Shown here: in pieces, positions 1-5,797 of the stretch
How positions within the stretch are numbered: position 1 is the stretch's first letter
Layout of the letters: each line of letters begins with the position of its first letter
NCBI GenBank assembly: GCA_029858145.1
Contig: JAOUFP010000007.1
Location: forward strand, 1 to 17,743
Origin: Nitrospirota bacterium
Lineage (GTDB): Bacteria; Nitrospirota; Thermodesulfovibrionia; Thermodesulfovibrionales; UBA6898
Direction of reading: 5' to 3'
Length of the DNA: 17,743 bases
Translations under genes and position numbers: made by a program
Notes under the pieces: generated by a model
What the model saw: only the letters and a program-made list of their open reading frames with translations
Databases searched by the model: none
What the model was told of the DNA's origin: nothing

Positions 1-431
1 CTCAACGTCCTTGCCCTGCTCAATCTGCAGCCGTCGATGATACTGGCATGGTTCAGCTCGTCGCTCAGGATGACATCGTCCTCCGACGCTATGGAAGGTA
101 TCACTCCGGTATTCGCAGCATATCCCGAGTTGAATATCAGCGCCGACTCAGTCCTTTTGAACCTCGCGACGCGTTCTTCAAGCATTGCATGGAGACTGCT
201 CCCGCCGGCGAGCAGCCTCGACGAGCCGGAGCCAAAAGCATATCTTCTGAGAGAGTCCCGGACAGCCTGAAGAATCTCCGGATTGCCTGCAAGCCCGAGA
301 TAATCATTTGAGGAGAAATTGATGTATTTTTTCCCGGCGATCGCAATGACCGGCCCTTGGGAGGAATCCCGCGAAAGGATCGTGCGGAGCAGGCGGCCTT
401 TTTTCAGCTCTTTGATTTCACGTTCAAACAC
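1..431 (-). CDS. bioF: 8-amino-7-oxononanoate synthase, N-terminal part (cut by window edge)
   Basis: Pyridoxal-phosphate enzyme of the alpha-oxoamine synthase family. By family knowledge BioF condenses pimeloyl-ACP (or -CoA) with L-alanine in the cytoplasm, the first dedicated step of biotin ring assembly. About 143 residues are visible. They include the substrate-entry segment SSNDYLGLAGNPEI (about residues 38-51), the stretch GSGSSRLLAGG (about 69-79), a LEERVARF segment, and SGYAANTGVIPS followed by DELNHASIIDGCRLS, all typical of the family. The SRLL signature and the short N-terminus favour BioF over 2-amino-3-ketobutyrate ligase or 5-aminolevulinate synthase. An in-frame TAA lies four codons upstream, so the start must be the GTG at 431. 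No Shine-Dalgarno is seen, so translation may be weak or leaderless. The lysine and C-terminal domain lie outside the window. Confidence 0.85.
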   Translation of the reverse strand, partial: MFEREIKELKKGRLLRTILSRDSSQGPVIAIAGKKYINFSSNDYLGLAGNPEILQAVRDSLRRYAFGSGSSRLLAGGSSLHAMLEERVARFKRTESALIFNSGYAANTGVIPSIASEDDVILSDELNHASIIDGCRLSRARTL

Positions 432-443
432 AGGTACATATTA

Positions 444-457
444 GCATAATTTTATGC
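444..457. repeat. Short inverted repeat upstream of bioF
   Basis: GCATAA and TTATGC arms flank a central TT on the plus strand, just ahead of the bioF start codon. On the minus strand the same bases contain TAAAAT, a possible -10 box that would give a very short leader. An operator role is only inference. Confidence 0.25.
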
Positions 458-653
458 GGCCTGATGACCTTCGGAATTCCATGAAACGGGGGATGCGGGG
501 GTGTTCGCCACAAGGACTTTCCCCTTTTTCCCCGGTCCCGGCAGGATCCGCAGGCAAGAAGTCCCGCAGGCCCCTCATTTTCAAAGGCCCGCATCTCCTC
601 AGGACAGCGAAAAACGAACAGGAACAACGCAGCAGGATTACGGGTCACCCGCA
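458..653. other. Gene-poor spacer between bioF and the small-peptide terminator
   Basis: I see no convincing coding signal. A minus-strand open frame crosses the spacer, but it is rich in Pro, Arg and Gly, resembles no family, and runs through both the terminator and the peptide gene in another frame. Any promoter of bioF must lie here; I see no clear -35 box. Confidence 0.4.
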
Positions 654-684
654 AAAAAGGATGGCCTTGTGAACCATCCTTTTT
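654..684 (-). terminator. Intrinsic terminator of the 27-residue peptide gene
   Basis: A perfect 11-bp stem (AAAAAGGATGG with CCATCCTTTTT) closes a 9-base loop, with an A tract on one side and a T tract on the other. It lies 22 bases past the stop of the peptide gene on the minus strand. The symmetry could also allow plus-strand termination. Confidence 0.85.
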
Positions 685-706
685 CCCATAACCTGCGCTG
701 TCTCTC

Positions 707-790
707 TTATTTCTTCTTGGTCTTCTTGGCCGGGTTTGCGGCGGTCTTTTTCGTTGTGCCGCATGCTGCGCCTTTTGATTTGCAGGCCAT
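707..790 (-). CDS. 27-residue lysine-rich small protein
   Basis: The gene has 28 codons including a TAA stop. The product starts MACKSKGAACGTTKKTAANP and ends in AKKTKKK. It has nine lysines, no acidic residue, and two cysteines at positions 3 and 10. Three signals argue that it is expressed: an AAGGAGG Shine-Dalgarno six bases before the ATG, a consensus-like upstream promoter (TTGACA, 17-base spacer, TAATTT), and a strong terminator just after the stop. I do not recognise the family. The basic tail recalls the disordered tails of histone H1-like or ribosome-associated proteins, so nucleic-acid binding is a guess. It is transcribed divergently from the zinc-ribbon gene. The start and limits are well supported; the function is unknown. 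Confidence 0.75.
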   Translation of the reverse strand: MACKSKGAACGTTKKTAANPAKKTKKK

Positions 791-821
791 AACAAACCTC
801 CTTCATAAAAAAGATAATTTC

Positions 822-850
822 AAATTAACACAGTCGATGAGAGCTGTCAA
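822..850 (-). promoter_or_regulatory. Promoter of the 27-residue peptide gene
   Basis: On the minus strand, TTGACA (850-845) is followed by a 17-base spacer and TAATTT (827-822). The -35 box matches consensus fully, the -10 at three of six positions. Placed 32 bases before the ATG. Confidence 0.55.
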
Positions 851-870
851 CATAAGAACTGCGCTGCCCC

Positions 871-900
871 TTGCGGACAGCCGCGCGGCAGGGATATAAT
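871..900 (+). promoter_or_regulatory. Promoter of the zinc-ribbon gene
   Basis: TTGCGG (871-876), an 18-base spacer and a perfect TATAAT (895-900). The predicted leader is about 25 bases and includes the GGGAGG Shine-Dalgarno of the downstream gene. Confidence 0.6.
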
Positions 901-930
901 GGTTCACATTCTGTTATCCGGGAGGAAACC

Positions 931-1215
931 ATGATATGCGCCTTATGTAAAAAAGAGATATCCGCGGACAAGTATTTTTCGAGGAAATCCGCCTGTCCCC
1001 GCTGCGGCGGAGACCTGCATATATGCCTGAACTGCAGGTTCTTCTCCGAATCTTCCCATAACAAATGCCTCGAGCCGAAGGCGGAATTTCAAAGGACCAG
1101 AGACAGGGCCAACTTCTGCGATTTTTTTGTATTCCGCGAAGGCGCTGTTTCTTCATCTTCCGATAAGGAAAAAGAAGAGGCCAGGAAGAAACTGGACGAT
1201 CTCTTTAAAAAATAA
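931..1215 (+). CDS. Small eight-cysteine zinc-ribbon protein
   Basis: A 94-residue protein with three CxxC pairs (Cys3/Cys6, Cys22/Cys25, Cys32/Cys35) plus Cys46 and Cys63. The cysteines can supply two tetrahedral metal sites, most likely zinc. The C-terminal 25 residues are charged (KEKEEARKKLDDLFKK) and probably helical. The blocks CPRCGGDLHICLNCRFF and RANFCDFF match a small conserved family of uncharacterised proteins that I recall from anaerobic Gram-negatives; its role is unknown. The frame stays open upstream, but the ATG at 931 follows a GGGAGG ribosome site and a well-placed promoter, so it is preferred over an in-frame start at 871. There is no signal peptide, so it should be cytoplasmic. 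Its last codons overlap the A/T tract of the convergent terminator. Confidence 0.8.
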   Translation: MICALCKKEISADKYFSRKSACPRCGGDLHICLNCRFFSESSHNKCLEPKAEFQRTRDRANFCDFFVFREGAVSSSSDKEKEEARKKLDDLFKK

Positions 1216-1231
1216 CCTGCCCTCCGGCAGG
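1207..1231 (-). terminator. Intrinsic terminator of the stress-protein/antiporter operon
   Basis: On the minus strand, CCTGCC-GGAG-GGCAGG forms a 6-bp GC-rich hairpin followed by TTATTTTTT. It lies about 70 bases past the antiporter stop. The T tract falls inside the last codons of the convergent zinc-ribbon gene. Confidence 0.75.
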
Positions 1232-1302
1232 GAAGAAACTGCTGATACGTTCCCGTTGAGGTAATGCACCTCTGCATATTAAAACAGTGGTCCCGTTCTC
1301 CA

Positions 1303-2322
1303 TCACCTGAATATCAGGACCAGGGCATAAACGAGATACAGAGTTCCCCCAAAAAGAACTGCGAGGGGCGAAACGCGTTTTTTCAAAATGATCACGCCGA
1401 GTACTGTCAGCGATGACAGTATCGCGAGCAGGGCCGAGAAAAGCGCCATGCCGGTGATATTCCATTCGGTAAACAGAAGGCCGACAGAAACCGGAAACGT
1501 CGACTGAAAAACCATTGCGCCGGTGATATTTCCCATCGCCAACGTATCCCTGCCCTTCCATGTCCATGTCACGCTGTTGAATTTTTCAGGCAGTTCCGTA
1601 GCAACAGGAGCGAGAAGAAGTGCGAACAAAAGGGGATCCATCCCGAACCTGGCCGATATGTGCTCAAGACTCTGGACAAAGGTGTGAGCGCCTTTAATCA
1701 TCACCAGAAGTGCTGTCAGGACCTGAAACAGGATAAGAAACAGCGGCGGTGACTGGGAAGACGGCTTTCCCTTTAGGCGGGCGAGCATTCTCCAGAAGTA
1801 CATTCCTTCCGAATGTTCAAGGTCAGCGCTCTCGCCGCGGAACGTCATATATGCGTACAGGATATACCCGGCAATAAGAGCGAGTGAAATAAATGCCAGA
1901 AAACCTCGTCCGAAGAGCAGAGGCAGAATGATCGCCATCGAATACATCGCCAGAAAAAAAACCAAATCCCGCTTGATTGAATGGGCTTCGACCTTCAGTT
2001 CAAACGCGCGTTTTTTCATGAGCGCGGCAATTGAAACAGTAAGGCCGACGAGAAAAAAAGCCAGTGTCGAAAGCATGAAAGGCGCACCGAGGATAGCCCC
2101 CACCCCGATCTCCTTTGCCGACTCTCCTCCATACATAAAAATAGCCACCATAGGCAAAATCGTCTCAGGCAGCGCGGTCCCGACAGCAGCAAAGATACTG
2201 CCTACAACCGCCTGGGAAAAAGAAAAATGCCTTCCGAACTCCTCAATGCCGTTGGTAAAGAATTCGGCAGCAAACAGAATCATAACAAGGCCGAACAGGA
2301 GAAAGAGGAAATAACTTGCCAT
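1303..2322 (-). CDS. Calcium/cation antiporter family inner-membrane protein (CaCA)
   Basis: A 339-residue, strongly hydrophobic protein with about ten predicted membrane helices in two homologous halves, as in the CaCA superfamily (Na+/Ca2+, K+/Ca2+ and H+/cation exchangers). The two alpha-repeat signatures are visible: AVGTALPETILP (about residues 46-57) with GAILGAPFML in the N-terminal half, and LAPVATELPEKFNSV with GNITGAMVFQSTFPVS in the C-terminal half. The glutamates in these motifs are the expected ion ligands. The protein should move a cation across the inner membrane against a counter-ion; the sequence does not fix which ions. Its ATG overlaps the TGA of the upstream stress-protein gene (TGATG), which indicates translational coupling. 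A terminator follows the gene. Confidence 0.85.
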   Translation of the reverse strand: MASYFLFLLFGLVMILFAAEFFTNGIEEFGRHFSFSQAVVGSIFAAVGTALPETILPMVAIFMYGGESAKEIGVGAILGAPFMLSTLAFFLVGLTVSIAALMKKRAFELKVEAHSIKRDLVFFLAMYSMAIILPLLFGRGFLAFISLALIAGYILYAYMTFRGESADLEHSEGMYFWRMLARLKGKPSSQSPPLFLILFQVLTALLVMIKGAHTFVQSLEHISARFGMDPLLFALLLAPVATELPEKFNSVTWTWKGRDTLAMGNITGAMVFQSTFPVSVGLLFTEWNITGMALFSALLAILSSLTVLGVIILKKRVSPLAVLFGGTLYLVYALVLIFR

Positions 2323-3248
2323 CAGTGGACAATAAGGACAGGACAGGGAGATGACTTGAGAACACTTTCGGTCGTGCTGCCGAGCAGGACGCCCTCCAGA
2401 TAGGAGAGCCCCCGTGCACCCATGACAACCATATCATATGCCCCTTCATCCGCGGCAGAACATATCAATGAAGCGGGCGTTCCCTGTGATATCTCTCCCT
2501 CCGCAGGGATTTGGAATTCTTTCCTGAGCTGTGCCAATTTTGCCGAAGCCTCTGCCTGGAGGCCTTCTTCGAACCGCTCCCTGTCTTTTTCCCGGGGTTT
2601 GATCCACTGCTCCCATCTCTCCCTGATCATATGGGACGGAATCACATGCATTATGTGCAGTTCAGCGGAAAAAAGTCCGGCATAGCCTTTAGCCATCGAA
2701 AGCGCCTTCAGGGAATTTTCCGAAAAATCGACCGGGCAGAGTATCTTCCGAATAGCGACAGTTCCCGGAGAGGCTTTATCAGCGTATTTGCCTCTTACAA
2801 CAAGCATAGGCATAGCCAGGGATTTTATGAGACGTTCCGAACTGCTCGGCCTCAGGATATGCGACTTATATCCGATAACGAGCAAATCGGCAGAGGTTTC
2901 CCTGATGACTTTCAAAAATGATTCATGGAGTCTGCCCAGCATAACGCTGAATTCACTCTTGACGCCAAGCCGATTCAGTAAGGCTCGCAGCCTCTCCATT
3001 TCCTTCTCGTCTTTCTCTTTTTCCTGCTCGATATAAGAGGTCAGATAGGCAGGGGGGGTCAGCAGATAGTCTATAATATACAGGAGTCTGACGGTCGCAC
3101 CCGTACCAGAGGCAAAATATGCCGCATAGGCAATATTTTTTTCGGTATCGGGACCGAGGTCAATTCCTGAAAGAATGCAGTTACAGGAGATCACTTTTTT
3201 AGAAACCTGTCCGATCTTTTTTTTTAAACGGCCTGCCCTTGCGTGCAA
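2322..3248 (-). CDS. Tandem universal stress protein (two UspA domains)
   Basis: Two UspA domains in one chain, about residues 22-150 and 163-308. The second keeps the ATP-binding signature G-x2-G-x9-G-S/T (GARGLSYLEGVLLGST), followed by PCPVLIVH as the last strand. In the first domain the equivalent stretch (GYKSHILRPSSSERLIK) has lost the glycines and probably does not bind nucleotide. Such proteins are cytoplasmic stress-response factors; coupling to a cation antiporter suggests a role in ion or membrane stress. The start is uncertain. TTG at 3248 opens the longest frame, but GTG at 3194 puts the first beta strand close to the N-terminus, as is usual, and may be the true start (290 residues). 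Neither has a good Shine-Dalgarno. Confidence 0.88.
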   Translation of the reverse strand: MHARAGRLKKKIGQVSKKVISCNCILSGIDLGPDTEKNIAYAAYFASGTGATVRLLYIIDYLLTPPAYLTSYIEQEKEKDEKEMERLRALLNRLGVKSEFSVMLGRLHESFLKVIRETSADLLVIGYKSHILRPSSSERLIKSLAMPMLVVRGKYADKASPGTVAIRKILCPVDFSENSLKALSMAKGYAGLFSAELHIMHVIPSHMIRERWEQWIKPREKDRERFEEGLQAEASAKLAQLRKEFQIPAEGEISQGTPASLICSAADEGAYDMVVMGARGLSYLEGVLLGSTTESVLKSSPCPVLIVH

Positions 3249-3392
3249 TACAGCCGGTTTTTTCCCTTTCGCGCATCTCTGGTGAACCTTGTCAGAACCC
3301 TTTCTTCATGCTTCAAGCCTTTTCCCCTGCATTCCCCCCTGCCTGCTCCCGGCCAGAGGTAACGCAGAATAAAGGATAACAGAAAGAAGGCC

Positions 3393-3428
3393 AAAAAAAA
3401 AGGGACAACGGATATTTGCCCCCTTTTT
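3393..3428 (-). terminator. Intrinsic terminator of the HU gene
   Basis: On the minus strand AAAAAGGGGGCAA pairs with TTGTCCCTTTTT (two G-T pairs) around a 7-base loop, ending in a run of nine T. It starts about 20 bases after the HU stop. An open frame at 3224-3433 begins inside this structure and is therefore judged spurious. Confidence 0.7.
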
Positions 3429-3450
3429 ATCATGTATAATCGTGACGGGA

Positions 3451-3726
3451 TTATTTTTTCAGAGCGTCTTTCAATGCCTTGCCAGCCGTGAATTTCGGGG
3501 TTTTCGCAGCCGGGATGCTGATAACCTGTCCTGTTCTCGGGTTACGCCCTTTTCTCGCCTTCCTCTTTGTTACCGAATAAGTGCCGAATCCGACAAGAGT
3601 AACCTTCTGTCCTTTCTTCAATGCCGCCTTGATTGCATCCAGGGTTGAATCCAGCGCCCTTGATGCGTCTGCTTTACTGAGGCCTGCGCCTGCAGCTATT
3701 TTGTCAATAAGCTCTGCCTTTGTCAT
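3451..3726 (-). CDS. hup: HU family nucleoid-associated DNA-binding protein
   Basis: A 91-residue protein of standard HU length. It begins MTKAELIDKIAAGAGLSKAD, the helical dimerisation part, and carries the core GFGTYSV (about 46-52), the basic beta-arm RKARKGRNPRTGQ with the minor-groove proline in NPRTG, and a C-terminal helix GKALKDALKK. HU dimers bend DNA with little sequence preference and compact the nucleoid. Motif and length favour HU over IHF. A TTG two codons upstream is in frame, but the ATG at 3726 sits seven bases after AAGGGG and is preferred. The gene is monocistronic, with its own promoter and terminator. Confidence 0.95.
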   Translation of the reverse strand: MTKAELIDKIAAGAGLSKADASRALDSTLDAIKAALKKGQKVTLVGFGTYSVTKRKARKGRNPRTGQVISIPAAKTPKFTAGKALKDALKK

Positions 3727-3778
3727 GATCAATCCCCTTTCAAGATAATTTTTTATTTGTTAAAGATGACTGAGAATA

Positions 3779-3807
3779 ACACTATCAAGAAGTTCCCGTT
3801 TTGTCAA
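3779..3807 (-). promoter_or_regulatory. Promoter of the HU gene
   Basis: Minus strand: perfect TTGACA (3807-3802), a 17-base spacer and TAGTGT (3784-3779). The -35 and spacing are ideal; the -10 is a partial match. Confidence 0.5.
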
Positions 3808-3840
3808 GCCTTAATATCCCTCCGCGCCAACAAAATAAAG

Positions 3841-3870
3841 GCTCCGGGGCATATCCTTGCCACTGCCGGA
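3841..3870. repeat. Imperfect two-step inverted repeat between divergent promoters
   Basis: CTCCGG and CCGGAG arms enclose a nested GGCA/TGCC pair around TATCCT. On the minus strand it is followed by CCTTTATTTT, which looks terminator-like, but no minus-strand gene lies upstream. It could be a regulatory site shared by the HU gene and the CYTH gene. Confidence 0.3.
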
Positions 3871-3938
3871 GTCCTCAGAATTTTCAAATTCCGGGAACTC
3901 CGTAACGAAGCGACCTTTATTAAATCAGCTAAAGACGC

Positions 3939-3944
3939 TATAAT
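3939..3944 (+). promoter_or_regulatory. Probable -10 box of the CYTH gene
   Basis: A perfect TATAAT 61 bases before the CYTH start codon. The -35 region (TTTATT at 17 bases) is poor, so an activator may be needed. Confidence 0.4.
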
Positions 3945-4005
3945 GGATTTTGCCCTGATGCTTCCTCATTACTGAAAGGCCGGGATTACAAATAGTGGTG
4001 CAGCA

Positions 4006-4542
4006 ATGAAAGAGATCGAGATCAAGATTCTCGGAATCAACAGAACATCTGTCGAAGAAAAACTCATATCCCTCGGGGCAAGAAAAGTCTTTGACGATGA
4101 AATTCATGCGCTCTACTATGATTACCGGGATAAGGCTCTCAGGAACAGCGGCTGCACTCTCAGGCTCAGGAGGGAGGGATCAAAATCCGTCCTCTCACTG
4201 AAAAAGGATGTCGAAAACAGGGAGGCAAAAGTCAGGGAGGAGCATGAGATAGAGGTTTCCGACTTCGGTGAAATGACATATCTGCTGGAGACAATCGGAT
4301 TGAATCCATGGCTCGAAATGAAAAAGCGCCGGACGAGCTATGAATTGAAGGGCGTGCATTTCGAGATTGACGTCTATCATGACGCCTACAACTTCATCCC
4401 TCAATTTCTCGAAATAGAAGGTCATGATATCGAAACGATATATGCCTGCGCAGAGCTTCTCGGATTCTCAAAGTCTGACTGCAAGCCATGGGACATCCTG
4501 CAGGTGGCATCATACTATTCAGAACAGGGGCAGGGGCATTGA
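4006..4542 (+). CDS. CYTH domain protein (class IV adenylate cyclase/triphosphatase fold)
   Basis: A 178-residue protein that starts MKEIEIKILG. Glu3, Glu5 and Lys7 form the ExExK motif that defines the CYTH superfamily (CyaB-type adenylate cyclases, thiamine triphosphatases, inorganic triphosphatases). Further tunnel residues are visible: a basic TLRLRREG strand (about 46-53), SLKKDVE, a REEHEIEV strand, KKRRTSYEL and the acidic pair in FLEIEGHD. These proteins bind a triphosphate with metal ions inside an eight-stranded barrel. The sequence does not say whether the substrate is ATP, thiamine triphosphate or triphosphate. Related bacterial proteins are often annotated as class IV adenylate cyclases. 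No strong Shine-Dalgarno is seen (AGTGGTG). It probably shares a transcript with the TPR lipoprotein gene. Confidence 0.85.
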   Translation: MKEIEIKILGINRTSVEEKLISLGARKVFDDEIHALYYDYRDKALRNSGCTLRLRREGSKSVLSLKKDVENREAKVREEHEIEVSDFGEMTYLLETIGLNPWLEMKKRRTSYELKGVHFEIDVYHDAYNFIPQFLEIEGHDIETIYACAELLGFSKSDCKPWDILQVASYYSEQGQGH

Positions 4543-4628
4543 CTTCATGATGCAGGACCTGCAGTCACGTGCAGACCCCATATTTCGCTTTACTTGGACG
4601 TCAGGCTTCTGATAGCGTAAGAGTTATT

Positions 4629-5360
4629 ATGAGGAGATTACAGAAATTGAACTGTGTGAAAGCCCTCGCGGTTTTGTCCCTGGTATTTCTAATCGCCTGT
4701 GCAACAATGGCAACCGAAGAAAATCTTCAAAACGCAAAGGCGCATTACAAGATTGGTGTCGCTTATCTCAACGACAACAAGGCGCAGCTGGCGTTTGTCG
4801 AATTTCAGAAGGCCAATGACCTGAACCCCAACGACAAGGAAGTTTTAAACGCTATAGGTATTATCTACCTGCTTTATTTCGAAGAAACCGCAAAGGCTGC
4901 CGATTTTTTTGAAAAAGCCGCGAAAATCGATCCGAACTATTCTGAAGCCTACAATAATCTCGGGGTTGCTCATGAAAAGCTCGGAAATTTTGAGACGGCA
5001 CTGTCTTTTTATAGGAAAGCAGTTTCCAATCTCATATACGCCACGCCGGAAAAGGCTTACATAGGCATGGGCACCGCATATTACCGGCTCGGGAAATACG
5101 AGGATGCCCTGAATGCCTATAAGGAAGCTATAAAGAGAGCCCCCAATCTCAGCCTGCCCTATCTGAAAATGTCTCTGTGTTATAATGCGCTGGGCAGATA
5201 CGGAGATGCCTCATCCGCAATGACGCATGCCTTAAAGCTGCACCCGGTTTATAAAGGAGACCGGGAAAAAGCCCTGGATGATTTTGTTATCATGAAATTA
5301 AAGGCAAAGGGTTATGAAGAGAAGGATATTCAGGATTATATTGAGATAATCAAGTATTGA
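4629..5360 (+). CDS. TPR lipoprotein, PilF/NlpI-like
   Basis: A 243-residue protein with a positively charged N-terminus, a hydrophobic stretch and a lipobox LIAC (Cys24), so it is probably lipidated and membrane-anchored, facing the periplasm. Five or more tetratricopeptide repeats follow from about residue 38 to 215, with recognisable units such as YKIGVAYLNDNKAQLAFVEF, AYNNLGVAHEKLGNFETALS and AYIGMGTAYYRLGKYEDALN. TPR lipoproteins of this size include PilF/PilW pilotins and NlpI; the repeats give no more precise assignment, and no pilus genes are nearby. The frame is open to a GTG at 4569, but the ATG at 4629 starts an intact signal peptide and is preferred. The gap to the CYTH gene is 86 bases. 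Confidence 0.8.
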   Translation: MRRLQKLNCVKALAVLSLVFLIACATMATEENLQNAKAHYKIGVAYLNDNKAQLAFVEFQKANDLNPNDKEVLNAIGIIYLLYFEETAKAADFFEKAAKIDPNYSEAYNNLGVAHEKLGNFETALSFYRKAVSNLIYATPEKAYIGMGTAYYRLGKYEDALNAYKEAIKRAPNLSLPYLKMSLCYNALGRYGDASSAMTHALKLHPVYKGDREKALDDFVIMKLKAKGYEEKDIQDYIEIIKY

Positions 5361-5380
5361 CGCATCAAATCCGCGTTTCA

Positions 5381-5408
5381 TTGACATTTCCATTTCGTAT
5401 CTTGTACT
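5381..5408 (+). promoter_or_regulatory. Promoter of tRNA-Pro
   Basis: Perfect TTGACA (5381-5386), a 16-base spacer and TGTACT (5403-5408), ending 10 bases before the mature tRNA. The placement is as expected for a tRNA promoter. Confidence 0.6.
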
Positions 5409-5418
5409 GTATTCAGTT

Positions 5419-5496
<78 letters not shown>

Positions 5497-5797
5497 AAAC
5501 ACACCCGTTCGAGTCCAGCTGCTGCCGCCTTTTCAATCAGAACACAACGGAAAAAGGAAAGCGCCAGCATAAAGCCTTCTCTGGAATTTCCGGCCGAAAT
5601 GCACTCCATCAAAACAAAGGTCCTGCAGGAACATTCACTCCGGACTGGACATCTAAGGCTTCTCTCCCTGATTTTTGATCTGGTAAAATTATCGCCCTCC
5701 GTTTGCAGAATCGCAAAAAAATCCATTTGCTTTGATTTCATTTCAGGTGTTAATTTATATATGCCTTAAGAGACGTGGTAATCGCTGTGGCGGATAA
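5497..5797. other. Intergenic spacer between tRNA-Pro and the hybrid kinase
   Basis: About 300 bases with no supported gene. The minus-strand open frame here ends in the antisense of tRNA-Pro (GERIRTSDPLLPRQVR), a well-known artefact. Shortly after the tRNA the bases GTTCGAGTCC resemble a tRNA T loop, but no T stem or acceptor forms. A weak promoter for the kinase may be TTGATT (5732-5737), an 18-base spacer and TATATA (5756-5761). Confidence 0.4.

Noticed and set aside
424..795. Minus-strand open frame of 123 codons
   Set aside because: It covers the 27-residue peptide gene in another frame, reads through its terminator and has an unnatural Pro/Arg/Gly-rich composition.
3224..3433. Minus-strand open frame with a hydrophobic N-terminus
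   Set aside because: It starts inside the HU terminator, has no ribosome site of note and a composition driven by the T and A tracts.
5505..5520. GTTCGAGTCC next to tRNA-Pro as a tRNA remnant or attachment-site copy
   Set aside because: No T stem or acceptor can be formed, it does not duplicate the tRNA 3' end, and no integrase is near.
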